64,000 nt of DNA from Piscinibacter sp. (GTDB lineage Bacteria > Pseudomonadota > Gammaproteobacteria > Burkholderiales > Burkholderiaceae_C), in the NCBI GenBank assembly GCA_016706565.1, contig JADJJI010000011.1, forward strand, positions 434,001 to 498,000, written 5' to 3'. Shown piece by piece: positions 18,897 through 26,883 of this stretch; position 1 is the stretch's first letter, and each line of letters starts with the position of its first letter. Made by a program: the position numbers and the translations under genes. The notes under the pieces were generated by a model. It made no database searches and was not told where the DNA came from. It saw only the letters and a program-made list of their open reading frames with translations.

Positions 18897-20090
18897 TCAG
18901 CCCGGTTTGCCGTCCAGCCGCGGGCGCAGCAGCATCGGCGCGTAGCGCAGCGTGAACAGGCCGAAGCCACAGGCCCACAGCCAGCCCGACACCAGTGCCG
19001 CGCCGACGCCGGCACCCGGTGCCGCCAGCGGTACCGCCACGCGCACCATCGCCGCGATCAGGATGCACAGGTAGCAGGCCACGTCGAAGCGGTCGGCGAT
19101 CAGCGGCCGCGCGGTGTGGCCGCGTGTGGTGCGCGTCATCATCCCGATCGTCAGCCCGCCGATCGCGCCGGCAGTGAGCGCATGCGTGGCCACCGAGGGA
19201 ATGATCCAGCCGAGCTCGGCCAGCAGACGCAGCGCCAGGTGCAGCACGATCCACGCGTAGGCGGCGTGCAGCACCCACACCAGAGGCGTGTGCAGCGTGC
19301 GCCAGGGTTGCCACAGCGCCAGGCGCGCCCCGTGCGCCACGGTGCACAGCAGCAGCAGGGCGGCCAGCGGCGCACCGCCCAGGCCGGCCAGATCGGCCGC
19401 GATCAGCGCGAGCACGCTGCCCAGCGCCACGCGCTCCAGCGTCTCGTGGCGGCGTGCCTTCACGCCGGGCACGCCGTTGTTGGTGAACATCGGGATCACG
19501 CGGCCGCCCATCACCGCCATGATGAACAGCATCATGTCCAGCGCCAGCCGCACGCCCACCCAGCCCGGCAGTGCGATCACGCCCAGCTGAGCGAGGTGCA
19601 GGCCGAGCTGCGCTGCGCCCATCGCGACGAGCAGGCCGACGAAGAAGTAGTTGCGCCGGTTTTTCGCGCGGATCAGAGGCACGGCCAGGCCGGCCGCCGC
19701 GGCCAGCGGGAACGCGGTGTTGACGGCCGCCGCGGCCACGCCGAAAGGCGTGAGCACGAGCACGCGGCCGGCTACCCAAAGCAGCGCGAGCAACGCCAGC
19801 GGCCAGCCGGTGGGCGTGGGCTGGCCCGACCAGTTGCGCCCGGCGGTGAACAGGAAACCGACGACCACCGCCAGCCCGTAGCCGAACAGCATCTCGTGTG
19901 CATGCCACAGCGGCCCGGCGAGGTAGGCGTGGCCGAGCCAGCCGCTGAACTGCAGCGACCACAGCAGCACCGACAGGGCAGAGAAGCAGCCGGCCAGCAG
20001 GTAGAAGGGCCGGAAGCCGAGTTGCCACAGCGCGAAGCCGGGGCGCGGCCGCGGTTGCGGCTCCTCGATGTGCAGCATCAGCGTGCTCAT
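18897..20090 (-). CDS. nnrS: NnrS family heme-copper membrane protein
   Basis: A 397-residue polytopic inner-membrane protein with about 12 hydrophobic spans. Typical NnrS features are visible: FALWQLGFRPFYLLA at the start, PLWHAHEMLFGYG, FTAGRNWSG, GRVIPMFTNNG and HALTAGAIGGLTIGMMTRTTRGHTGR-like residues near the end. NnrS is a heme- and copper-containing protein that relieves nitrosative stress. ATG overlaps the nsrR stop (ATGA), so the two are coupled. Regulation by NsrR and an FNR-type factor is suggested by sites at 20875-20960. Confidence 0.92.
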   Translation of the reverse strand: MSTLMLHIEEPQPRPRPGFALWQLGFRPFYLLAGCFSALSVLLWSLQFSGWLGHAYLAGPLWHAHEMLFGYGLAVVVGFLFTAGRNWSGQPTPTGWPLALLALLWVAGRVLVLTPFGVAAAAVNTAFPLAAAAGLAVPLIRAKNRRNYFFVGLLVAMGAAQLGLHLAQLGVIALPGWVGVRLALDMMLFIMAVMGGRVIPMFTNNGVPGVKARRHETLERVALGSVLALIAADLAGLGGAPLAALLLLCTVAHGARLALWQPWRTLHTPLVWVLHAAYAWIVLHLALRLLAELGWIIPSVATHALTAGAIGGLTIGMMTRTTRGHTARPLIADRFDVACYLCILIAAMVRVAVPLAAPGAGVGAALVSGWLWACGFGLFTLRYAPMLLRPRLDGKPG

Positions 20091-20563
20091 GACGGCTGCC
20101 TCCGTGCGGGTGTCTCGGGCCGCTCGCGGCCGATGAACAGCATGCGCGACAGCGTCGTGCGGTTGTGCACCAGGTCGGCCAGCGTGTAGCGGTCGAGCAC
20201 GGCATGGAAGGCGTCGGCGGCCTCCTGCAGCACGCCGTGCAACCGGCACACGCGTGCGATCGTGCAGGTGTTGCCGCCGTCGCGGTCGAAACATTCCGCG
20301 GGCAGGTCCGCGCCCTCGGTCTGCCTCACCACCTCGCCGACGACGATCGTGCCGGCCTCGCGCGCCAGCTGCATGCCGCCCCCCTTGCCGCGCACCGTGG
20401 CCAGCCAGCCGGCCTGGCCGAGGAAGTGAACCACCTTCGTCAGGTGGTTCTCGGAGACCTCGAAGGCCGTGGCGATCTCGGCGATGGTGGCGCGCCGGCC
20501 CGGCTCGCAAGCCAGGTAGATCAGCACGCGCAGGCTGTAGTCGGTGAAGCTGGTGAGTTTCAT
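20087..20563 (-). CDS. nsrR: Rrf2-family nitric-oxide-sensing repressor (NsrR)
   Basis: A 158-residue Rrf2 protein with an N-terminal winged helix (MKLTSFTDYSLRVLIYLA) and three conserved cysteines, CFDRDGGNTCTIARVC near residues 92-107, that would hold an iron-sulfur cluster. The pattern and the IARVCRLHGVL context match NsrR, which loses DNA binding when nitric oxide attacks the cluster. It lies in an operon with nnrS and the DUF2249 gene, and a matching palindromic operator sits upstream (20875-20897), implying autoregulation. Confidence 0.9.
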   Translation of the reverse strand: MKLTSFTDYSLRVLIYLACEPGRRATIAEIATAFEVSENHLTKVVHFLGQAGWLATVRGKGGGMQLAREAGTIVVGEVVRQTEGADLPAECFDRDGGNTCTIARVCRLHGVLQEAADAFHAVLDRYTLADLVHNRTTLSRMLFIGRERPETPARRQPS

Positions 20564-20582
20564 GGGCGGGGCCGTGGCGGCG

Positions 20583-20852
20583 TCAGTGGCAGCAGCCGCC
20601 GCAGCAGGTGCCGGCCGCGGCGCGCTTGGTGATCTGCACGCGCCAGGTGTCGGGGCCCGATTCGAGATAGGCCCAGTCGAACGCGCCCGGGCTCTCGGCC
20701 TCGAACTGGTGGTACAGCGGGCGCGGGTCGTGGTCGTTGACGAGCTCCAGCGCGGCGCCGGGCAGCAGTGCGCGGAAGGTCGAGAAGATCAGCGGATGGC
20801 GCTCGCGCGGTGCAATGGCGCGCACGTCGACGGTGGTGGTGTTGGCTGACAT
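20583..20852 (-). CDS. DUF2249 domain protein with C-terminal CCGGCCH
   Basis: An 89-residue cytoplasmic protein of the DUF2249 family (VDVRAIAPRERHPLIFSTFRAL...ELVNDHDPRPLYHQFE), often encoded next to nitric-oxide and denitrification genes. Its last residues form a Cys-rich tail (TCCGGCCH) that could bind a metal or cluster. The start at 20852 has AAAGGA at good spacing. It is first in the leftward operon with nsrR and nnrS, downstream of the FNR-type box and NsrR-like operator. The molecular function is unknown. Confidence 0.8.
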   Translation of the reverse strand: MSANTTTVDVRAIAPRERHPLIFSTFRALLPGAALELVNDHDPRPLYHQFEAESPGAFDWAYLESGPDTWRVQITKRAAAGTCCGGCCH

Positions 20853-20874
20853 GGATTTCCTTTCGGCGGGTAGG

Positions 20875-20897
20875 AAGGTGTATCGACAATGCACCTA
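20875..20897. promoter_or_regulatory. candidate NsrR operator
   Basis: Inverted repeat of half-sites AAGGTGTAT and ATGCACCTA with a 5-base spacer. It agrees in geometry and bases with the NsrR consensus (AAGATGCAT / ATGCATCTT). It lies 23-45 bases upstream of the DUF2249 start. A further half-site, AAGATGCAC, is at 20931-20939. Read by eye. Confidence 0.65.
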
Positions 20898-20946
20898 TGC
20901 TAGCGAGGCAGCGGCGCATAAGCAATATTCAAGATGCACCTTTAAG

Positions 20947-20960
20947 TTGATGCCGATCAA
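20947..20960. promoter_or_regulatory. FNR/DNR-type binding site
   Basis: Perfect palindrome TTGATGCCGATCAA (TTGAT-N4-ATCAA), the consensus for CRP/FNR-family oxygen or nitric-oxide regulators. If centred at -41.5 of a leftward promoter, transcription would start near 20912, upstream of the DUF2249-nsrR-nnrS operon. It is too close to the rightward ATG at 20995 to be a standard activator site for that gene. Confidence 0.75.
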
Positions 20961-20994
20961 CCCCGGGAGAGGCCGGCCTGCCGACCATGGCGCC

Positions 20995-21327
20995 ATGGAC
21001 ACGAACGACAGCTTCGACGCCGACCGCCGCAAGGCGATGGACGCACTGACGCAGGTGGTCGACCCCGAGATCTGCGAGAACATCGTCGAGCTCGGTCTGG
21101 TCGAACGGCTGCAGGTCGAGCCCGCCATCGTCGAGCTGACGCTGGTGCTGACCAGCCCGACATGCCCGATGGGCGATGCGATCATCGACGACGCCGTCCA
21201 GGCGCTGCAGCAGGCTTTCCCCGATCGCGAGGTGCGGGTGCTGGAGACGCACGAGGTCGACTGGTCGCCTCAGCGCATGGGCGCGGCTGCGCGCAAACGG
21301 CTGGGCTGGGACGATGCGCAAGGCTGA
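20995..21327 (+). CDS. DUF59/MIP18-type metal-sulfur cluster assembly factor
   Basis: A 110-residue cytoplasmic protein of the DUF59 (PaaD/SufT-like) family. Motifs: VVDPEICENIVELGLVERL and TLVLTSPTCPMGDAI with the conserved cysteine, then VRVLETHEVDWSPQRMG. Members help assemble or insert iron-sulfur clusters. It is divergent from the DUF2249-nsrR-nnrS operon and overlaps the following membrane-protein gene by 14 bases, so it probably supports the nitrosative-stress cluster (inference). An in-frame ATG at 20950 lies in the FNR-type box and was not chosen. Confidence 0.82.
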   Translation: MDTNDSFDADRRKAMDALTQVVDPEICENIVELGLVERLQVEPAIVELTLVLTSPTCPMGDAIIDDAVQALQQAFPDREVRVLETHEVDWSPQRMGAAARKRLGWDDAQG

Positions 21328-22438
21328 ATCCGCCAGGCCGCGCCGCTTTGCAGCGGCCGTGCCGCTGCTCGCGCTGGGCGCTGCGCTCGCGCTGATCTCC
21401 GGCCTGGCCGGCGGCCTGGTGCGCATGGGCTGGCCATTGCTGCCCGAGCGCGCGCTCGCCCCGGTGGCGCTGCACGGCGCGCTGATGGTGTGCGGCTTCT
21501 TCGGTTTCGTCATCTCGCTCGAACGTGCCGCCGCGCTGCACCAGCGCCTGGCCTGGGCCGCACCGGCCCTGGCCGCGCTGGGCACGCTGGCCGCGCTCGC
21601 GTTGCAGCCGGGCGCGGCGGCCCTGGCCTGGCTGGCCGCCGGCCTCGTGCTCACGCTCGCCTACGCAGGGGTGCTGCGCCGCACGCCGGTGCTGCACGTC
21701 GCCGTGGAAGGCGCCGGTGCGCTGTGCTGGGCCGGCGGCACGCTGCTGTGGATGCTCGACCGGCCGTTCTCGGTGGTCGTGGCCTGGTGGGGTTCGTTTC
21801 TCGTGCTGACGATCGCCGGCGAGCGCCGCGAGCTCGCGCGCTTCGTGCCGCTGTCGGCCGGCGCGCGGAGCGGCTATCTCGCGGTGCTGGCGCTGCAGGC
21901 CACAGCACTCGTGGTGCTGGCCGTGCCCTGGCACGACCATCCGCTCGCCGCCGGCGCCTGGTGGGCTTCGATGGCGCTGCTCGCGCTGTGGCTGCTGCGT
22001 TTCGACCTCGCCTGCCGCGCCGGCATCAACCGCGCCGGATGGGCGCTGCATACCGCGCGCTGCCTGCGCCTGGGCTACGCGTGGCTGGCCCTTGCCGGCG
22101 GCTGGGGCGTGGCCAACGCGCTGCGCGGCATGCCGCTCGATGCGCCCGGGCCGCTGCACATGCTGCTGCTGGGCTTCGTCTTCGCGATGGTGTTCGGCCA
22201 CGCGCCCATCGTGCTGCCAGCTCTGCTGCGCCGTGCCATCGCGGCGCCCTCGGGCATCACGCTGGCTCCCGTGCTGGTCATGAGCGCCGGCGTGGCGCTG
22301 CGCGGCCTGGGTGACGCGCTCGGCGCGGCGCCCCTGCGTGCCGGCGCCGGGGCGCTGCAGGCGCTGGCCATCCTGGCCTTTGCGGCAGTGATGTTGACGC
22401 GCTTGCGGCGCCCGTCGCCGCCGCTCAGCGCGCGCTGA
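21314..22438 (+). CDS. polytopic membrane protein, NnrS-like context
   Basis: A 374-residue protein with about 11-12 hydrophobic spans. Histidines in membrane segments (ALHGALMVCGFFGF, PLHMLLLGFVFAMVFGHAPIVLPALL) recall heme-binding positions in NnrS and heme-copper oxidase subunit I-like proteins. It is translationally coupled to the DUF59 gene (14-base overlap), and its 3' end overlaps the convergent radical SAM gene by 14 bases. I infer a role in nitric-oxide or respiratory metabolism from context; the family is not firmly recognised. Confidence 0.65.
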   Translation: MRKAESARPRRFAAAVPLLALGAALALISGLAGGLVRMGWPLLPERALAPVALHGALMVCGFFGFVISLERAAALHQRLAWAAPALAALGTLAALALQPGAAALAWLAAGLVLTLAYAGVLRRTPVLHVAVEGAGALCWAGGTLLWMLDRPFSVVVAWWGSFLVLTIAGERRELARFVPLSAGARSGYLAVLALQATALVVLAVPWHDHPLAAGAWWASMALLALWLLRFDLACRAGINRAGWALHTARCLRLGYAWLALAGGWGVANALRGMPLDAPGPLHMLLLGFVFAMVFGHAPIVLPALLRRAIAAPSGITLAPVLVMSAGVALRGLGDALGAAPLRAGAGALQALAILAFAAVMLTRLRRPSPPLSAR

Positions 22439-24347
22439 CGGCGCGCTCGATGAAGGTCCGCGCCACGCGCGGCTTCGGCACGTGCGTGTCGAACCAGCTG
22501 CGCACGTCCGCGTCCAGCCCGATGCCGTGCATGTAGTTGTAGATTGCCTTCTTCAGCGCGAGGCCAAGGCGGTCGTGGTCGACGCCGGTCGGGTCGACGA
22601 ATCCGACGTCGTTCTTGGCGAACGTCGCGGGCGGCAGCGGCAGCAGTGTCACGCCGTAGGCGGCCGGGTCCTTGCCGACCGGCGAGTGCACGGTGCAGGC
22701 GAAGCGGTGGAAGAAGCCCGACTGGATGCAGCCGGCCGCGAACAGCTGGCGCACGTACTCCAGCGCGTCGACCGTGTCGTGCACCGTCTGCGTCGGGAAG
22801 CCGTACATCAGGTAGGCATGGACCAGGATGCCGGCGTCGCTGAAGCCGCGCGTCACGCGCGCCACCTGCTCGACCGAGACGCCCTTCTTCATCAGCGCGA
22901 GCAGGCGGTCCGACGCCACTTCCAGCCCGCCGGAGATGGCGATGCAGCCGCTCTCGGCGAGCTCCTCGCACAGCTGCGGGGTGAAGCTCTTCTCGAACCG
23001 GATGTTGCCCCACCACGAGATCGCCAGCCGGCGCTTCTTCAGCTCCTGCGCCAGCGCGCGCAGCGCCTTCGGCGGCGCGGCCTCGTCGACGAAGTGGAAG
23101 CCGGTCTGCCCGGTCTCGGCGACGATCGCCTCGATGCGGTCGACCAGCGTCTGCGCATTGGCCGCCTCGTAGCGCGAGATGTAGTCGAGGCTGGTGTCGC
23201 AGAAGCTGCACTTCTTCCAGTAGCAGCCGTGCGCCACGGTGAGCTTGTTCCAGCGCCCGTCGCTCCACAGCCGGTGCATCGGGTTGAGCATGTCCAGCAG
23301 CGACAGGTAGCGCGGCAGCGGCAGGCCGTCCCAGGTGGGCGTGCCGGTCTCGTCGAAGGGCACGTCGGGCTCGGGGAAGTTGATGTAGCGCACCTGTGGC
23401 GAACCGGCCGGGCGCATGAAGGTGCGCACCAGTCGCTCGGCGGAGCGCCGGCCCTCGAGATGCTCGATCAGCGCGAGCAGCGGGCGCTCGCCGGCGTCGA
23501 GCGTGACGTGGTCGAAGAAGTCGAACACGCGCGGCTCGGCCAGCTCGCGCAGCTCGGTGTTGACGAAGCCGCCGCCGAGCACGGTGACGATGCGCGGGTC
23601 GTGCGCCTTGATCGCCTGCGCGATGCGGAAAGCCGCGTACACCGCGCCGGGGAAGGGCACCGAGATCAGCACCAGCGTCGGCGCGTGGCGCTCGATGGCG
23701 GCGAGCGTCAGCGCCTGCAGTGTGCGGTCGATCAGGTTGGGCGGGGCGGCGAGTGCCGCGGCCAACGGGTCGAAACTCGGCTGGCTGGTGGCCAGCTGCT
23801 CGGCGTAGCGCACGAACTCGAAACGCGGATCCACCGCCTCGCGCAGCACGTCGGCGATGTCGTTGAGGTAGAGCGTGGCCAGGTGCCGCGCGCGGTCGTG
23901 CGTGCCCAGCGCGCCGAAGGCCCAGGCCATCGGGTCGCCGCCGTCCTCGCTGCCATCGTCGGCAACATAGGCCTCGAGCGAGGCGAAGCGCGCGCCCTCG
24001 GGCAGGAAGGCGCGGCCGACGATGCGGTGCATCAGCGTGGCGTCGCGGCCCTGCAGGAAGGCGATCACCGGCTCGATGGTGGCGAGGTAGTCGTCGAAAC
24101 GCTCGGCGAAGGCGGCCACGTTGGCGCTGCGCTGCTTCGGCGCGATCGCCTCGATGCAGTCGCGCACGGCGCGCAGGCCCTTCGCGCGGAGCAGTTCCAG
24201 CACCAGCGCGAGCGCGAGGTCCTCCTGCACCGCGGCGATGCCGCGCGAGCGCAGGAAGCCGGTCAGGTAGGCGGTGGACGGGTAGGGCGTGTTCAGCTGC
24301 GTCATCGGAGCGATGACGGAGAGCACGCGCGTGGGGGTGGTGGGCAT
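22425..24347 (-). CDS. B12-binding-domain radical SAM protein with CX4CX2C motif
   Basis: A 640-residue protein. The middle (TLVLISVPFPGAVYAAFRIAQAIK...VTVLGGGFVN) looks like the cobalamin-binding Rossmann domain of class B radical SAM enzymes. The radical SAM barrel follows, with the cluster motif GCYWKKCSFC near residue 374. The spacing is CX4CX2C rather than the usual CX3CX2C, and the DNA reads this unambiguously. ISGGLEVASDRLLALMKKG and LMYGFPTQT are typical later motifs. The product is unknown. It lies 43 bp after the CcmF-CcmH gene and may share its transcript. Confidence 0.82.
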   Translation of the reverse strand: MPTTPTRVLSVIAPMTQLNTPYPSTAYLTGFLRSRGIAAVQEDLALALVLELLRAKGLRAVRDCIEAIAPKQRSANVAAFAERFDDYLATIEPVIAFLQGRDATLMHRIVGRAFLPEGARFASLEAYVADDGSEDGGDPMAWAFGALGTHDRARHLATLYLNDIADVLREAVDPRFEFVRYAEQLATSQPSFDPLAAALAAPPNLIDRTLQALTLAAIERHAPTLVLISVPFPGAVYAAFRIAQAIKAHDPRIVTVLGGGFVNTELRELAEPRVFDFFDHVTLDAGERPLLALIEHLEGRRSAERLVRTFMRPAGSPQVRYINFPEPDVPFDETGTPTWDGLPLPRYLSLLDMLNPMHRLWSDGRWNKLTVAHGCYWKKCSFCDTSLDYISRYEAANAQTLVDRIEAIVAETGQTGFHFVDEAAPPKALRALAQELKKRRLAISWWGNIRFEKSFTPQLCEELAESGCIAISGGLEVASDRLLALMKKGVSVEQVARVTRGFSDAGILVHAYLMYGFPTQTVHDTVDALEYVRQLFAAGCIQSGFFHRFACTVHSPVGKDPAAYGVTLLPLPPATFAKNDVGFVDPTGVDHDRLGLALKKAIYNYMHGIGLDADVRSWFDTHVPKPRVARTFIERAVSAR

Positions 24348-24390
24348 GGGGTCGGGCAGCGGTGCCCCGATTGTCCATGCCGCGGCGCGC

Positions 24391-26826
24391 TCAGTGCTCC
24401 GGTGAGGGCTTGGCCTCCAGCAGCGCGGTGGCTTGCGCGGCCTCGTCGGCGGGCAAGGGTGCCTCCGGCGACCGGCGGCTGCCGGCGCCGAGCAGGCGCC
24501 ACAGCGCGAGCGAGCCGGCGATCAGCAGCAGCAGCGGCCCGGCCCACAGCAGCAGCGTGGTCGCCTTCACCGGCGGCCGGTAGAGCACGAAATCGCCGTA
24601 GCGCTGCGTCATGTACTCGATCACCTGCGCGTCGCTGCGCCCGGCCTTCAGCTGCTCGCGCACCTGGTTCTTCAGGTCGATGGCCAGCGTGGCGTGCGAG
24701 TCGGCGAGCGACTGGTTCTGGCACACCAGGCAGCGCAGTTCGGCGGCGAGCTGGTTGACGCGCAGCTCCAGCGCCGGGTCGGCGGCGGTGGGCTGGGCCT
24801 CGCCGGCGAACACCGGGGCGCACAGCAGCATCAGGCACAGCGCAGCCAGCGCCGCGCCGGCGCCGGCCGGCAGCGATTCGCGCCGCGTGGCGACGCGATA
24901 GCGGCGGTCCAGCGCCGCCAGGGCGCCGCCCAGCGCCATGGCCAGCGCGCCGAACCAGATCCAGTCGACGAAGGGCTTGTGATACACGCGCACCGTCCAT
25001 TCGGTCTCGGACAGCGGCTCGCCCAGCGAGATGTAGAGGTCGCGCGTCAGCCCGGTGTCGATGGCGGCCTCGGTCATCGGCATCTGCTGCACCTTGTACA
25101 GGCGCTTCTCGGGGTGCATCGTGAACGGCGCAGCGTCGCCGCGCTGCACCTGCAGCGTGCCGCGCACGCCGACGTAGTTCGGGCCGCTGAACTCCTGCGC
25201 TTCCTGGAACACGATGCGGTGGCCGGCCACCTCGACACTGTCGCCCAGGCGCATCTTCACGTCGCGCTCGACCTCGTAGCCCTTCACCATCGTCACGCCG
25301 ACGATGAACACGCCCACGCCCAGGTGCGCGAGCACCATGCCGAAGAAGCTCGGTGACGAGCGCGCCAGCTGCGCGAAGCGCGAGCCGAAGCCGGCGCCAG
25401 GCTCGCCGCGCAGTCGCTGCGCGAGCAGCGCCGCGGTGCTGGCGAACACCCAGGCCGCGAGCAGCAGGCCGAGCGCCGTGCCCAGGCTCCAGCGGCCGGC
25501 CCACAGCGGCAGCACCACCGCCGCCGTGACGCTGGCCAGCGCAGGCCAGCGCAGCTTGCGCGCCAGCTCGGCGGCCGGTGTCGACTTCCAGCGCGCCAGC
25601 GGGCCCACGCCCATCAGCAGCACCACCGGCGCCATCAGCGGCACGAACACCGTCTCGAAGTAGGGCGCGCCCACCGAGATCTTGCCCAGGCCCAGCGCGT
25701 CGAGCACCAGCGGGTACAGCGTGCCCAGCATCACCGACGCCGCGGCGGTGACGAGCAGCAGGTTGTTGACGAGCAGCAGCGATTCGCGCGAGACGCGGTC
25801 GAAGCGCCCGCCGAAACCCACGCTCGCCGCGCGCCAGCCGAACAGCGCGAGCGAGCCGCCGACCACGACGAGCAGGAAGCCGAGGATGAAGATGCCGCGT
25901 GCCGGGTCGGTGGCGAAGGCATGCACCGAGGTCAGCACGCCGGAGCGGACGAGGAAGGTGCCCAGCAGGCTCAGCGAGAACGCGGCGATCGCCAGCAGCA
26001 CCGTCCAGGCCTTGAAGGCGCCGCGCTTCTCGGCCACCGCCAGCGAGTGGATCAGCGCGGTGCCGACGATCCAGGGCATGAAGGAGGCGTTCTCCACCGG
26101 ATCCCAGAACCACCAGCCGCCCCAGCCCAGCTCGTAGTAGGCCCACCAGCTGCCGATGGCGATGCCCAGCGTGAGGAACAGCCAGGCGGCGGTGGTCCAG
26201 GGCCTCGACCAGCGCGCCCAGGCCGCGTCGAAGCGGCCCGACAGCAGCGCCGCGATGGCGAAGGCGAAGGCCACCGCGAAGCCGACGTAGCCCATGTAGA
26301 GCATCGGCGGGTGGATCACCATGCCCGGGTCCTGCAGCAGCGGGTTGAGGTCGCGGCCGTCCAGTGCCGCCGGCACCAGGCGCTGGAAGGGGTTGGAGGT
26401 GAGCAGGATGAAGAGCAGGAAGCCGATGCTGACGAAGCCCATCACGCCGAGCACGCGCGCCACCATGTCCAGCGGCAGGCGCTGCGAGAACAGGCTCACC
26501 GCCAGCATCCACAGCGACAGCATGAACACCCACAGCAGCATCGAACCTTCGTGGCTGCCCCAGGTGGCGGCGATGCGGTAGGCCATCGGCAGCTCGCTGT
26601 TGGAGTGCGACGCGACGTTGAGCACCGAGAAGTCGTTGGCCACGAACGAGGCCATCAGGCAGCCGAAAGCGATCGCCACGAAGAGGAACTGCGCCTGCGC
26701 CGCCGGCCGCGCCAGCGACATGCTGGCCACGTCGCCGTGGGCCGCGCCGACGATGGGCAGCGTGCCCAGCGCCAGCGCGATGAACAGCGCGACGATGAGC
26801 GCGAAGTGGCCGAGTTCGGGAAGCAT
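24391..26826 (-). CDS. ccmF: CcmF-CcmH fusion, cytochrome c heme lyase
   Basis: An 811-residue protein that joins two normally separate cytochrome c maturation proteins. Residues ~1-650 are CcmF: start MLPELGHFAL, many membrane spans, and the WWD heme-handling motif GWGGWWFWDPVENASFMPW. After a hydrophobic, signal-like stretch, residues ~675-811 are CcmH, with the redox pair LRCLVCQNQSLADS and a C-terminal membrane span. The usual ccmG between them is absent, and ccmABCDE are not in this window. NrfE/NrfF, the paralogous heme lyase of nitrite reductase, is an alternative identity. Start 26826 matches family N-termini. It is divergent from the NHL lipoprotein gene. Confidence 0.9.
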   Translation of the reverse strand: MLPELGHFALIVALFIALALGTLPIVGAAHGDVASMSLARPAAQAQFLFVAIAFGCLMASFVANDFSVLNVASHSNSELPMAYRIAATWGSHEGSMLLWVFMLSLWMLAVSLFSQRLPLDMVARVLGVMGFVSIGFLLFILLTSNPFQRLVPAALDGRDLNPLLQDPGMVIHPPMLYMGYVGFAVAFAFAIAALLSGRFDAAWARWSRPWTTAAWLFLTLGIAIGSWWAYYELGWGGWWFWDPVENASFMPWIVGTALIHSLAVAEKRGAFKAWTVLLAIAAFSLSLLGTFLVRSGVLTSVHAFATDPARGIFILGFLLVVVGGSLALFGWRAASVGFGGRFDRVSRESLLLVNNLLLVTAAASVMLGTLYPLVLDALGLGKISVGAPYFETVFVPLMAPVVLLMGVGPLARWKSTPAAELARKLRWPALASVTAAVVLPLWAGRWSLGTALGLLLAAWVFASTAALLAQRLRGEPGAGFGSRFAQLARSSPSFFGMVLAHLGVGVFIVGVTMVKGYEVERDVKMRLGDSVEVAGHRIVFQEAQEFSGPNYVGVRGTLQVQRGDAAPFTMHPEKRLYKVQQMPMTEAAIDTGLTRDLYISLGEPLSETEWTVRVYHKPFVDWIWFGALAMALGGALAALDRRYRVATRRESLPAGAGAALAALCLMLLCAPVFAGEAQPTAADPALELRVNQLAAELRCLVCQNQSLADSHATLAIDLKNQVREQLKAGRSDAQVIEYMTQRYGDFVLYRPPVKATTLLLWAGPLLLLIAGSLALWRLLGAGSRRSPEAPLPADEAAQATALLEAKPSPEH

Positions 26827-26883
26827 GAGCGGCGTGGCCAGCAATCGCCATGCCCGTGCGCGGCGGGCCAAGGGGTGGCACGC

